Source: CANKHA01 sp034668825
GTDB lineage: Bacteria; Pseudomonadota; Alphaproteobacteria; Rhizobiales; Xanthobacteraceae
Direction: 5' to 3'
DNA length: 64,000 nucleotides
NCBI GenBank assembly: GCA_034668825.1
Contig: JAXDOR010000232.1
Span: forward strand, 1-64,000
Shown: in pieces, positions 1 through 8,630 of the stretch
How the letters are laid out: each line of letters opens with the position of its first letter
Position numbering within the stretch: position 1 is the first letter of the stretch
Made by a program: the position numbers and the translations under genes
The notes under the pieces: model-generated
What the model was told of the DNA's origin: nothing
Databases searched by the model: none
Seen by the model: only the letters and a program-made list of their open reading frames with translations

Positions 1-407
1 CCGCTGGCGTGCAGCAGTTCTTCCAGCCGGTCGCGGTCGGCCGCAAGCTGGCGCCGGCCTTGATCGCGCAGGAACCGCTGACGGAGATTGCCGCGCTCGC
101 CGGCGATTGCTTTCGCCAGATTGTCGCCGCGCCGCATGTGGTGGTGCGCGTCAACGACGCGCTTTACGCCACCGCGCGTGAAAAGCTTGAAGAGATTGTT
201 CGCGGCGGCGGCTTCGAAGGACGTCTTGTGGTGCTCGCGGAGCCGGAGATCGCGCCCGGCGATTGTCGCATCGAATGGGCGGACGGGGGTATCAATCGCA
301 ACCGCGCGGCAAGCGAGGCGGTGATCGCCGAGGCCGTAACCCGTTACGTTACGGCACGGCGTACCGCCGCTACTCCGCAGGATAGCATTGGAAGGGTTGA
401 GACATGA
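1..407 (+). CDS. fliH: Flagellar assembly protein FliH, C-terminal part (5' end outside window)
   Basis: The reading frame is open from the left edge, so the true start lies outside the window. The visible ~135 residues resemble the C-terminal globular half of FliH, the regulator that binds the export ATPase FliI and docks it to the flagellar C-ring. Seen: a conserved pattern including 'HVVVRVND', 'LVVLAEPEIAPGDCRIEWADGG' in outline, and a final helix ending in an acidic tail. Its stop overlaps the fliN start (ATGA), which supports an operon with fliN and flbD. Alphaproteobacterial FliH proteins are divergent, so the name rests partly on context. Confidence 0.8.
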   Translation, partial: AGVQQFFQPVAVGRKLAPALIAQEPLTEIAALAGDCFRQIVAAPHVVVRVNDALYATAREKLEEIVRGGGFEGRLVVLAEPEIAPGDCRIEWADGGINRNRAASEAVIAEAVTRYVTARRTAATPQDSIGRVET

Positions 408-766
408 GCGAGAACGAGAGCCAGGTGCCGCTTCCCGACCTCGGAGATGGTGGGTTGCAATCTTTCGCCGACGCCAGCGCGCTTGCCGCGGATGGCGATC
501 TGGATTCGATGGCGCGAAGCGCGGCCGATCTTGAAGCCGTATTCGACGTGCCGGTGCAGGTTTCGGCGGTGCTGGGCCGCGCCCGCATGGATGTCGGCGC
601 GCTGCTGAAGCTCGGGCCCGGCGCAGTGCTTGAGCTCGACCGCAAGGTCGGCGAGGCCATCGATATCTACGTCAACAACCGCCTTGTCGCCCGCGGCGAG
701 GTTGTGCTGGTCGAGGACAAGCTCGGCGTGACCATGACTGAAATCATCAAGTCGGAGCGGAATTGA
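404..766 (+). CDS. fliN: Flagellar motor switch protein FliN
   Basis: A 120-residue protein with an acidic, poorly conserved N-terminus of about 45 residues followed by a SpoA (surface presentation of antigens) domain. The motif 'LLKLGPGAVLELDRKVGEAIDIYVNNRLVARGEV' in outline is typical of FliN. FliN forms the distal ring of the C-ring and takes part in export and rotational switching. The start codon overlaps the fliH stop by 4 bp, implying translational coupling, and flbD follows 35 bp later. The size is normal for an alphaproteobacterial FliN. Confidence 0.95.
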   Translation: MSENESQVPLPDLGDGGLQSFADASALAADGDLDSMARSAADLEAVFDVPVQVSAVLGRARMDVGALLKLGPGAVLELDRKVGEAIDIYVNNRLVARGEVVLVEDKLGVTMTEIIKSERN

Positions 767-801
767 TGCTGCTCCTAAACCAGAACCTAAGGACATAGGC
801 C

Positions 802-2175
802 ATGCGCCTCCTGATCGTCGGCACCCTCAAAGGCCAGCTCACGCTTGCCACCAAAATGGCCATGGACAAGGGCGCCTCCGTCACTCACGCCGAGAATATC
901 GAACAGGCGATGGCGGTGGTCCGGTCCGGCCGCGGCGCCGATCTGATGATGGTCGATGTCGCCGTCGATATTCGCGAGTTGGTGCAACGGCTCGAAGCCG
1001 AACATATCCACGTGCCGATCGTTGCTTGCGGCGTCGACAACGACGCCCGTGCGGCGGTTGCCGCGATCCGCGCAGGCGCCAAGGAATACATCCCGCTGCC
1101 GCCCGATCCGGAACTGATCGCCGCCGTGCTCGCGGCGGTGGCGGACGACAGCCGAGAACTGATCTACCGGGACGACGCCATGGCGCGGGTTGTCAAGCTG
1201 GCGCAGCAGATCGCCGGTTCCGATGCATCGGTGCTGATTACCGGCGAGTCCGGCACCGGCAAGGAAGTACTGGCGCGCTACGTGCACACCCGCTCGCAGC
1301 GGGCGAAGAAGCCCTTTATCACCATCAATTGCGCGGCAATTCCAGAACATCTCCTGGAGTCCGAGCTATTCGGCCACGAGAAGGGTGCCTTCACCGGAGC
1401 CATCGCGCGGCGCATCGGAAAATTCGAGGAAGCCAGCGGCGGCACCTTGCTGCTCGATGAAATCTCCGAGATGGACGCGCGGCTGCAGGCCAAGCTGTTG
1501 CGCGCGATCCAGGAGCGCGTGATCGACCGTGTCGGCGGCAGCCGCCCGGTGCCGGTGGATATCCGCATCATCGCGACATCAAACCGTGATCTGGGCGAAG
1601 CCGTGCGTGACGGGAGCTTTCGCGAGGATTTGCTGTTCCGGCTTAACGTGGTCAATCTGAAAATCCCGCCGCTGCGCGAGCGGCCGGCGGACATCGTTGA
1701 ACTGGCGCAGTATTTTATCAAGAAATACGCCACGGCGAATGGCGTCCCACTACGTGCGTTATCGGTCGACGCACGGCGAGCGCTTGTGGTCAATCGGTGG
1801 CCGGGCAACGTGCGGGAACTGGAGAACACTCTGCATCGCGCAGTACTGCTCGCAGTGGGCGACGAGATCGGGACCGATGGATTGTTGACCCCCGACGGCG
1901 CGCGGATCGACCAGGCGAAAAGTGCTCCAGCGGTGGCCCATGCGGCGCTCGCCGCCGAGCAGGTCACCCGCGTGCTGGTCGGTCGCACGGTCGCAGAGGT
2001 CGAGCGTGATCTGATCCTGGAGACGGTGAAGCATTGCCTTGGCAATCGCACTCATGCGGCTAACATCCTCGGCATTTCGATCCGCACGCTGCGCAACAAG
2101 CTCAATGAATATGTCGCTGATGGCACGCCGGTGCCGCCACCGGGAGGCGGCAGCGAAATGCGCGGCGCAGCGTAA
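802..2175 (+). CDS. flbD: Sigma-54-dependent flagellar regulator FlbD
   Basis: A 457-residue enhancer-binding protein. Residues 1-115 form a receiver-like domain that lacks the usual DD pair near the N-terminus, as in Caulobacter FlbD. Residues ~125-365 are the AAA+ domain with Walker A GESGTGKE (148-155), the sigma-54 contact loop GAFTGA (195-200) and Walker B LLLDE (216-220). Residues ~400-440 form a Fis-type helix-turn-helix. FlbD activates late flagellar genes; in Caulobacter it is controlled by FliX rather than by phosphorylation. It is the last gene of the fliH-fliN-flbD run. Start ATG is preceded by AAGGACAT. Confidence 0.95.
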   Translation: MRLLIVGTLKGQLTLATKMAMDKGASVTHAENIEQAMAVVRSGRGADLMMVDVAVDIRELVQRLEAEHIHVPIVACGVDNDARAAVAAIRAGAKEYIPLPPDPELIAAVLAAVADDSRELIYRDDAMARVVKLAQQIAGSDASVLITGESGTGKEVLARYVHTRSQRAKKPFITINCAAIPEHLLESELFGHEKGAFTGAIARRIGKFEEASGGTLLLDEISEMDARLQAKLLRAIQERVIDRVGGSRPVPVDIRIIATSNRDLGEAVRDGSFREDLLFRLNVVNLKIPPLRERPADIVELAQYFIKKYATANGVPLRALSVDARRALVVNRWPGNVRELENTLHRAVLLAVGDEIGTDGLLTPDGARIDQAKSAPAVAHAALAAEQVTRVLVGRTVAEVERDLILETVKHCLGNRTHAANILGISIRTLRNKLNEYVADGTPVPPPGGGSEMRGAA

Positions 2176-2238
2176 ACTCTCACCGTTCCGGCGGCTGGAT
2201 GCACGGGAACCCCTGCAGCATCCTCCGCGTTGAGTTCC

Positions 2239-2487
2239 ATGGCGTTTATTCAGCTCAATCCGCCCATTCCCTTGCTGACTCCAAAGGGCAAGGCACAGGC
2301 GCAATTTGTTATCGATTACGGCCCCGAATTCGACCTGTTATGGGTCTGCTTCCAGGATGACACCGGCGAATGCTGGACCTGGTCCAATCCCAACATTCGC
2401 ATCGCGCGCAATATCACAATGGGCCGCGAGAATATTTCACCTTTGCGGCCGGCCGCCGTCCCGGCAAAGCCGCTGCGTCAAGTCTGA
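2239..2487 (+). CDS. Conserved hypothetical protein, 82 aa
   Basis: A short protein beginning MAFIQLNPPIPLLTPKGKA, with aromatic and acidic residues in the middle (DLLWVCFQDDTGECWTW) and a basic tail. No domain is recognised. The start is the ATG at 2239; an in-frame TTG lies three codons upstream. Proteins with this opening are, from memory, common small conserved genes in Bradyrhizobium relatives, located near flagellar loci, but I cannot assign a role. It follows flbD by 63 bp and could be co-transcribed with it. Confidence 0.65.
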   Translation: MAFIQLNPPIPLLTPKGKAQAQFVIDYGPEFDLLWVCFQDDTGECWTWSNPNIRIARNITMGRENISPLRPAAVPAKPLRQV

Positions 2488-2605
2488 CTGCAGTAGCTCG
2501 CGTCTACGAGCGGCGCTGCATTCATGCCGATCGACGGAACCGTAGGTTACCAGCAACAGTTAAGCTCATGCTCTATTGCGAGCAGCCGTTACCTGGGAGA
2601 ATTCC

Positions 2606-3055
2606 ATGTCCAATCCAAAAAGCACGGCGCAAATCGCCGGCCATCCCATTCACCCCATGTTAATTCCCTTTCCGGTCGCGTTCTTCGTCGCCACTTTCGC
2701 TTGCGATCTCGCTTTCTGGAAAAGCGGAAACGCTGCTTTCGCGACGGCAGCCCTTTGGCTGCTGGGAGCGGGTTTGATCATGGCCGCGCTTGCCGCCATC
2801 ATGGGTCTTATCGACTTGCTTGGCGATCAACAGATCCGTCAATTATCCGATGCTTGGTTGCACGCGGGCGGCAACGTCATCGTAGTTCTCATAGAGCTGT
2901 ATAACTTCTATATCCGCTATCCGAACCCAGCCGCCGCCGTCGTTCCGACTGGCCTCGTATTGTCACTGATCGTCGTGTTGATCTTGCTTTTCACCGGCTG
3001 GAAGGGTTGGGAGATGGTTTATCGGCATCGGGTCGGCGTGAAGGACGCAATGTAG
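2606..3055 (+). CDS. DUF2231 family membrane protein
   Basis: A 149-residue inner-membrane protein with the DUF2231 opening (GHPIHPMLIPFPVAFFVATF) and four predicted hydrophobic segments (about residues 20-40, 50-72, 88-105 and 112-135). The family is widespread; its function is not firmly known, although the conserved H-P-H-P pattern at the start of the first helix suggests a ligand or metal. The ATG at 2606 was chosen because a GGGAGA ribosome-binding site lies 5 bp upstream; the frame is open further up without a better start. Confidence 0.85.
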   Translation: MSNPKSTAQIAGHPIHPMLIPFPVAFFVATFACDLAFWKSGNAAFATAALWLLGAGLIMAALAAIMGLIDLLGDQQIRQLSDAWLHAGGNVIVVLIELYNFYIRYPNPAAAVVPTGLVLSLIVVLILLFTGWKGWEMVYRHRVGVKDAM

Positions 3056-3233
3056 AAACCACGCTGCAGGTAAGCGCTGACATTGCCCGATCCCTTCCCT
3101 GCCGATAATTTAATCGTGTACTCGTGTTCGATGGCAAGGCTGTAGCGCTCGCGCTAGAGGATGCGGTGATAATTCACTTATGGTCGATTCGATAGGCTTG
3201 CCAGCTTAGGTATCGGCGAACACGGAGGCAGCG

Positions 3234-3455
3234 ATGGCAAAACGCGACTCAGAGCAGATAAAGATGGGGACCGAGGCCATCGCTTTTTGTATCGCGCGCA
3301 CGCTGATTGAGCGCGATCCCTCGTTAAAGGCACCCATGCGCGCCAATCTGCGGAAGATGTGGGAGTTGCTGGATGAACGTGGCGATGAGGGCGCGGCAGA
3401 GATGATCGATGTTCTAACGCGCGCGCTTAACGATCCAGCGTTTTTCAAACCGTAA
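3234..3455 (+). CDS. Small hypothetical protein, 73 aa
   Basis: A helical, charged 73-residue protein (MAKRDSEQIKMGTEAIAF...). No signal peptide or membrane segment is seen and no family is recognised. The start ATG follows a GGAGGCAGCG stretch that gives a good ribosome-binding site. It ends exactly where the convergent DUF3606 gene ends (TAA followed directly by TTA), so the two share a transcription boundary with no intergenic space. Confidence 0.55.
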   Translation: MAKRDSEQIKMGTEAIAFCIARTLIERDPSLKAPMRANLRKMWELLDERGDEGAAEMIDVLTRALNDPAFFKP

Positions 3456-3656
3456 TTATCTGTCTCGCGCGGTCTTTCCAAACTCTCGTGCCACCGCCTC
3501 GGGACAAAATCCAACCTTCGCGACCGCTGCGGCCAAACGTTCTCGCGAGACACTAAATAGCTTCGTCCAATACCGGACTTCATCCTCTTGAGTGAGGCTG
3601 ATTCTGTTCCGACACGGCGATTTGTTGTCGGCTGCATTGCTCAACGCTGGGGCCAT
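3456..3656 (-). CDS. DUF3606 domain protein
   Basis: The predicted 66-residue protein ends with the DUF3606 core 'DEVRYWTKLFSVSRERLAAAVAKVG', a small domain found in many proteobacterial proteins with a possible nucleic-acid role that is not established. The ATG at 3656 was preferred over the upstream one at 3770 because AAGGAA lies 7 bp before it and because family members are usually 60-80 residues. It converges on the 73-residue gene. Confidence 0.7.
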   Translation of the reverse strand: MAPALSNAADNKSPCRNRISLTQEDEVRYWTKLFSVSRERLAAAVAKVGFCPEAVAREFGKTARDR

Positions 3657-3970
3657 AAGAGCATTCCTTAGGCCCTGTTCGGATGCAGCGGGGTGCTGCT
3701 CCGAGAGGCAATAGGCAACGTAGAACCCAGAGTTTAGTTCCCCGAACGGACTCACCTTAAGTTTAGTCAAATCGGCGCCCGCCAGCGGCCCGCATTAACC
3801 GCGCGGTAACCATAAACTGGGCAAATTTTGCCGAGAGGCACTCACCTACCGGCGAGTCGAGGCCTGCCTTGGACGCAGCCGCATTTCCTTCCATTCGGCC
3901 AGGCGGCCTTCCGGCCGCGCGGCATTCCACTGCCACTCGCGATCGACACAAAAGGGACGGGTCTGAGCCT

Positions 3971-6091
3971 ATGAGCGACGCGACGGCTGCAGGCGGCTCA
4001 CCCACCGGCGGCATGTCGTTGCCGACGCTTGGCGAACTCGGCGAACTGCTCAAACGCGGCGATCTCGCGCTCGCCATCGGCGTGTTGACGATCCTCTGCG
4101 TCCTCATCCTGCCGCTGCCGCCGATCCTGCTCGACCTTTGTCTTGCCATCTCGATCATCATCTCGGTGTTGATCCTGATGACTGCGCTGTTCATCCATAC
4201 CCCGTTGGAATTCTCCTCCTTTCCGACGGTGCTGTTGATCGCAACGATGCTGCGGCTCGCCCTCAATCTCGCCTCCACCCGTCTCATTCTCGCGCATGGC
4301 CACGAGGGCACCTCCGCCGCCGGCCATGTCATCGAGGCCTTCGGCAATTTCGTGATGAGCGGCAATTTCGTCATCGGCATCATCGTATTCACGATCCTGG
4401 TGATCGTGAATTTCGTCGTCATCACCAAAGGCTCCGGCCGCATCGCGGAAGTCGCCGCGCGCTTCCACCTCGACGCCCTGCCCGGCAAGCAGATGGCGAT
4501 CGACGCCGATCTCTCCGCCGGCATGATCGACGAAATCGAGGCACGACGGCGGCGCAAAACGCTCGAAGATGAGGGTGGCTTCTTCGGCGCCATGGACGGC
4601 GCCTCGAAATTCGTGCGCGGCGACGCCATCGCTGGGCTGCTGGTGGTCTTCATCAATGTCATTGGCGGCATGATCATCGGCATCGCCCAGCAAGGACTTT
4701 CCTTCGCGGAAGCCGCGCGCACTTACACCGTGCTCACCGTCGGCGACGGCCTGGTGACGCAAGTCCCCGCCCTGATAGTCTCCACCGCCGCAGGCCTGCT
4801 GGTCTCCAAGGCGGGGATTTCCGGGGCCGCCGACAAGGCGCTGCTGGCACAGCTATCGGGGTATCCCAAGGCGCTTGGCATGTCCGGCGCGGTGATGGTG
4901 ATCATGTCGCTGCTACCCGGCATCCCGATGCTGCCGTTTCTGGCGCTCGGCACCGGGGCGGGCGCGCTCGCCTTCATGTTCGACAAACGTCAGATCAAGC
5001 AAGTCGCGGCAGATGCAAAAAAGTTGGAAACTGACGCGAAGACCATGCCCACCGAGGAACCGATCTCGGCCGCGCTCAAGATCGACGATCTAAAAATCGA
5101 GCTTGGCTACGCACTGCTGCCGCTGGTCAATTCGCCCGACGGAACCGATCGCCTCACCGAGCAGATCAAAGCCTTGCGGCGGTCCTTGGCCGTGGAAATG
5201 GGCTTTGTCATGCCGGCTGTACGTATCCTCGACAACGTACAGCTCGAAGCCAATTCGTACGTCATCAAGATCAAGGAAGTTGAAGCTGGCACCGGCCGCA
5301 TCTGGCCCGGCCAATACATGGTCATGGATCCCGCGGGCGCCCAGGTGAACTTCCCCGGCATCCACACCACCGAGCCGACCTTCGGCTTGCCGGCGACGTG
5401 GATCGACGCGTCGCTGAAGGAGGAGGCCTCGCTCAAAAGCTTGACGGTTGTCGATGCCGCCACCGTGCTCTCGACGCATCTCACTGAATTGCTCAAGGGC
5501 AATGTGTCGGAACTATTGTCCTATTCAGAGGTGCAGAAGCTCATCAAGGATTTGTCCAAGGAGCAAAGCGACCTCGTCAAAGACATCGTGCCGGCGCAGA
5601 TCACTATGTCCGGCATCCAGCGGGTGCTGCAATTGCTGCTCGGAGAGCGTGTCTCCATTCGCGATCTGCCGAGCATCCTCGAAGGCATCGCCGATGGGTT
5701 GTCCTTCACCCGCAATCCAGTGGTCCTGACGGAGCATGTGCGCGCGCGCCTGGCGCGTCAGATTTGCGCCCAGCATTCCTCTCCCGCCGGCTATTTGCCC
5801 TTGATCGCGCTTACCGCCAAATGGGAACAAGCCTTTGCCGAATCGATCGTCGGAACCGGCGACGACCGAAGCCTAGCGATGCAGCCGTCGAAGCTGTCCG
5901 AGTTCATCACGCTGGTGCGCGAACGCTTCGAGGAGGCGGCGCGCGCCGGTGAGGCTCCCGTGCTCGTGACTTCGGGCGGCATCCGGCCCTTCGTGCGCGG
6001 TATCGTCGAACGTTTCCGCGCTCAGACCAGCGTCTTGTCACAGGGGGAAATCCACCCGCGGGCGCGGCTGAAAACGGTGGGGAATATTTAG
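3971..6091 (+). CDS. flhA: Flagellar biosynthesis protein FlhA
   Basis: A 706-residue integral component of the flagellar type III export gate. Residues ~25-325 contain about eight membrane helices and the cytosolic FHIPEP loop, where 'KGSGRIAEVAARFHLDALPGKQMAIDADL' in outline is the family signature. Residues ~360-700 form the soluble domain that docks export chaperones and substrates. Start ATG at 3971 gives the normal length; the frame is open 102 bp upstream but those codons do not look like FlhA. It stands alone on the plus strand, away from fliH-fliN. Confidence 0.97.
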   Translation: MSDATAAGGSPTGGMSLPTLGELGELLKRGDLALAIGVLTILCVLILPLPPILLDLCLAISIIISVLILMTALFIHTPLEFSSFPTVLLIATMLRLALNLASTRLILAHGHEGTSAAGHVIEAFGNFVMSGNFVIGIIVFTILVIVNFVVITKGSGRIAEVAARFHLDALPGKQMAIDADLSAGMIDEIEARRRRKTLEDEGGFFGAMDGASKFVRGDAIAGLLVVFINVIGGMIIGIAQQGLSFAEAARTYTVLTVGDGLVTQVPALIVSTAAGLLVSKAGISGAADKALLAQLSGYPKALGMSGAVMVIMSLLPGIPMLPFLALGTGAGALAFMFDKRQIKQVAADAKKLETDAKTMPTEEPISAALKIDDLKIELGYALLPLVNSPDGTDRLTEQIKALRRSLAVEMGFVMPAVRILDNVQLEANSYVIKIKEVEAGTGRIWPGQYMVMDPAGAQVNFPGIHTTEPTFGLPATWIDASLKEEASLKSLTVVDAATVLSTHLTELLKGNVSELLSYSEVQKLIKDLSKEQSDLVKDIVPAQITMSGIQRVLQLLLGERVSIRDLPSILEGIADGLSFTRNPVVLTEHVRARLARQICAQHSSPAGYLPLIALTAKWEQAFAESIVGTGDDRSLAMQPSKLSEFITLVRERFEEAARAGEAPVLVTSGGIRPFVRGIVERFRAQTSVLSQGEIHPRARLKTVGNI

Positions 6092-6098
6092 CTTCAAC

Positions 6099-6167
6099 GT
6101 CATGCGCGGCTTGACCCGCGCATCCGTTTGCAAAAAGATAATTGCTGGGTCTAGCCCGGCAATGACG
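6099..6167. repeat. Degenerate intergenic palindrome (CGTCAT...ATGACG type)
   Basis: The stretch begins CGTCATGCGCGG and ends CCCGGCAATGACG, with internal inverted segments (GCGCGG/CCGCGC and CTGGGT/GCCCGG-like). It resembles the GTCATGGCCGGG family seen more perfectly at 26746-26778. Such elements are common between genes in Bradyrhizobium-type genomes. It lies just after flhA, where it could act in transcript ending. Confidence 0.5.
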
Positions 6168-6186
6168 AGGCAGTTGCTGTCTCCAA

Positions 6187-6852
6187 ATGAAAATATTTTT
6201 CGACGTGGACGGAGTCGTCATCGACGGTTGGCATGCCAAACCGGAACGCCGCAAGCGATGGGACGCGACCATCGAGCAGGATTTTGGAATTGACCTGGAG
6301 GCGTTTCAGAAAAAATTCTTTGCGTCACCTGCCGGAAAATTCCCTTCGGTCATGCATGGATGTGTCGCTGGCGAATACGATCTGAAGGAAGCCTTGACGG
6401 CCCTACTCCCGACGGTTGGGTATGACGGGTCCGTCGACGTGTTTGTTCGGTACTGGTGCGAGAAAGACTCCAACGTCAACCGCGGTGTCTTGGAAGCGGT
6501 GAAGCATCTGGCCGGACACCCTCATGTGGAGCTCTATTTGCTAACCGGGCAAGAACATTACCGGGCCGCCTATCTGTGGAAAGAACTAAAGTTCAGAGAA
6601 TATTTCAACGATATCCTCTACAGCGCCAAGCTCGGCCATCTCAAAAACACGCGCGAATTTTTCGATCATGTGAATTCGACACTTGGTATCACTGCCCTCG
6701 AGCGACCGCTCTTTTTCGATGATCAGGAAGAGGTCGTTAGTCTAGCTCGCAAAGCAGGATGGGACGCTTGCGTCTTCGATACCGTCGAAGACGTGCGGAC
6801 GCATCCGCGACTACGAAGCCTGTTGGATGATCTCGGTGACCACCACACATAG
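6187..6852 (+). CDS. HAD-superfamily hydrolase
   Basis: A 221-residue protein starting MKIFFDVDGVV, the HAD motif I (DxD nucleophile). Motif II is likely 'LLTGQ' near residue 120, and 'LFFDDQEE' near 177 matches the terminal acidic motif IV. It therefore probably acts as a phosphatase or related phosphotransferase on a small molecule; the substrate cannot be read from the sequence. Its last codons overlap the start of the decayed GNAT gene in another frame, so the two were probably once translated together. Confidence 0.85.
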   Translation: MKIFFDVDGVVIDGWHAKPERRKRWDATIEQDFGIDLEAFQKKFFASPAGKFPSVMHGCVAGEYDLKEALTALLPTVGYDGSVDVFVRYWCEKDSNVNRGVLEAVKHLAGHPHVELYLLTGQEHYRAAYLWKELKFREYFNDILYSAKLGHLKNTREFFDHVNSTLGITALERPLFFDDQEEVVSLARKAGWDACVFDTVEDVRTHPRLRSLLDDLGDHHT

Positions 6853-7282
6853 GCCAGCCGCCCCTGAGGATGCGACGCAGTTATTTAAGCTGCGGCGAAA
6901 ATCCATTATTGGCCTCGCGCCAAAGGAATGTCTGTTTCGCAAGCGGAAACCTGGGCAGAGAATCTCACGCTCCCTGGAATGGAGCGAAAGATTCGCGAGA
7001 TGGAAATATGGGTTGCCGAGCTAAATGGACAGGTGGTGGGCTGGGGCGCAATTCACCGGAGATCGATTGGAGGGATTGTATACGGACCCTGACTTTGCTG
7101 GCCGGGGAATTGGGACAGGGTTGCTAACCAAAATCGAGGACTTGATGCGACGGCGAGATATTCGAACAATACGTGCGGACGCAAGTTTGAATGCCGAGGG
7201 ATTTTATCTTCACCGTGGTTATGAACCGGCTGGACATGGCCTTTCCGGAGCGTCGCGACCGCTCGCGAAGCGGCTGGCCTAG
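6827..7282 (+). pseudogene. GNAT acetyltransferase, broken by two frameshifts
   Basis: A GNAT protein can be rebuilt from three frames: 'THRPAAPEDATQLFKLRRKSI' (frame of 6827), then 'MSVSQAETWAENLTLPGMER' onward to 'NGQVVGWGAI' (6930-7060 in a second frame), then 'GDRLEGLYTDPDFAGRGIG' and 'RADASLNAEGFYLHRGYEP' (frame of 7025). The last part holds the acetyl-CoA motif (R/Q-x-x-G-x-G/A; here GRGIGT) and the final F-Y-x-x-x-G-Y-E motif. The shifts fall near 6925 and near 7062. Each fragment is homologous-looking but none is complete, so no functional enzyme is expected unless these are sequencing errors. Confidence 0.8.
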
Positions 7283-7505
7283 GAGAGCATACGTCGGTCC
7301 TAGGCGGGTGGCGAGTACCGAGGGTCCCAAATCCTTAACCAGGCTCTTCGTGCGGGGATATTGTCGAGCGTTCGCAACGCTCCTCCAAAAAATCAAGGAT
7401 ACGTGAACGGGCGGATGAAACTTTGCCCGCCCGGCCACGTTACTTACCCGACATAGCCGCCGGCCTTCCGGCCGGACGAATAACCCGGGTCACCGGGAGG
7501 GTTGG

Positions 7506-7742
7506 ATGAATCACTCGATGTACGGCGCCGACCGCGTTACACACTTGAAAATCGTTGTGCTCGCTCTGATCGGAGCAACGTTGGTGGCAGGTGTTGGTAT
7601 TGCCGCCCGCGGCACATCCGATGAAACAGCGTTGAACGCCCGCTACCAACCTGAAGGCCGCGTGGCCCAGGGAAGTGGCCCAATCGTCAGAGCTGGGCAG
7701 CTAGTTGTGCTGAGTACCCGGGAAACTACCACGATCCGTTGA
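7506..7742 (+). CDS. Small single-pass membrane protein, 78 aa
   Basis: A 78-residue protein with one hydrophobic helix (about residues 15-33, LKIVVLALIGATLVAGVGIA) followed by a short hydrophilic tail. Similar small proteins are common in Bradyrhizobium relatives, but I know no function. The start ATG follows GGGAGGG at a good distance. The tail end lies 25 bp before a strong terminator hairpin. Confidence 0.6.
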   Translation: MNHSMYGADRVTHLKIVVLALIGATLVAGVGIAARGTSDETALNARYQPEGRVAQGSGPIVRAGQLVVLSTRETTTIR

Positions 7743-7765
7743 TAGATCCCGTTCGAGAGTTCCTT

Positions 7766-7795
7766 CGCGCGCTCTTTTGGGCGCGCGATTTTTTT
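7766..7795 (+). terminator. Rho-independent terminator after the 78-aa gene
   Basis: A perfect 8-bp stem TCGCGCGC / GCGCGCGA with an 8-nt loop is followed by a run of six T. It ends the plus-strand small membrane gene and touches the stop of the convergent anti-sigma gene. Confidence 0.85.
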
Positions 7796-8630
7796 ATGGA
7801 ATAGCCGGCGGCGTCGCTTCCACCAGCTTGCCGGTGAATAGCACCGGCCCTGTCGGCGAGCCGGTCGGCGAACCGCCTTCGGGCTCAAGCGATACGGCGT
7901 AGGTCGCGGAGTTAACAGTGTCCGGGTCGTAGGCGGCCAGCAGCGAGCGTTGCGTGAACTCCCCGGTTTCGACCACACCGAGGGACCGCGGTGCGGGATA
8001 TCGATCCGATACCAGCCACAATTCATAGCTCTTGCCCGACTCCTGTTCCGCCGTCACCCGCCGCATGGTCAGCGTGCGGCTTTTGGTATCAACGGTGAGC
8101 AGAAACGCCGGGCCGCTGGCATCCTTTTGCAACACCGCAACCAGCCGCGCGGGTTGCGTTTCCTTCACCACTTCGACGACGCGCACCGGCGGACGCAAGG
8201 GTCGCGGCAGCAACTCCGGTGAAAACTCCCAAGCCGCCACGAACAACATCATCGCCGCCGCCAGTGCGCTCGTCGCAGCGGCGATCCCGCGCCATCGGCC
8301 CACCCGCCGAAAGAGGTAAACGACATTAGAGTGCGGGGTTTCGCTGGTTGGCTTCGCCGCAGGCGCCGGTTCCACCTTGGGCAAGCGGATTTCGCCGCTC
8401 GGCTCAAATCCGCCGATACCTTCCCTGATACGTTGCCAGACGTGCGGCGACGGCTCGACTGGATCCACCATGACATTGAGTTCACCGAGCCGGCGTTCCC
8501 AGGAATGGACCACGGCGGCAAAACCGACATCGGCCTCCATCCGCGCTTGCGCTTGCGCGCGCTCGTCGGCGTCCAGCGTGCCGAGCGCATATTCCGCAGC
8601 CAGCGCTTCGTTATCTTCGTCCTGGATCAT
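7794..8630 (-). CDS. Anti-sigma factor, RskA (anti-sigma-K) type
   Basis: A 278-residue protein with an N-terminal zinc-finger-like anti-sigma region lacking obvious ZAS cysteines (MIQDEDNEALAAEYALGTLDADE), a proline-rich linker, one membrane helix (AATSALAAAMMLFVAAW, about residues 115-133) and an extracytoplasmic RskA domain with 'SGKSYELWLVSDR'. It is expected to hold the adjacent ECF sigma factor at the membrane. The ATG at 8630 overlaps the sigma gene stop by 4 bp; an upstream TTG at 8675 is unlikely. The order sigma then anti-sigma with overlap is standard for this family. Confidence 0.9.
   Translation of the reverse strand: MIQDEDNEALAAEYALGTLDADERAQAQARMEADVGFAAVVHSWERRLGELNVMVDPVEPSPHVWQRIREGIGGFEPSGEIRLPKVEPAPAAKPTSETPHSNVVYLFRRVGRWRGIAAATSALAAAMMLFVAAWEFSPELLPRPLRPPVRVVEVVKETQPARLVAVLQKDASGPAFLLTVDTKSRTLTMRRVTAEQESGKSYELWLVSDRYPAPRSLGVVETGEFTQRSLLAAYDPDTVNSATYAVSLEPEGGSPTGSPTGPVLFTGKLVEATPPAIP

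Noticed and set aside
3763..4722. 319-codon open frame antisense to flhA
   Set aside because: The plus strand encodes intact FlhA here; the antisense product is Met/Arg/Ser rich and shows no domain.
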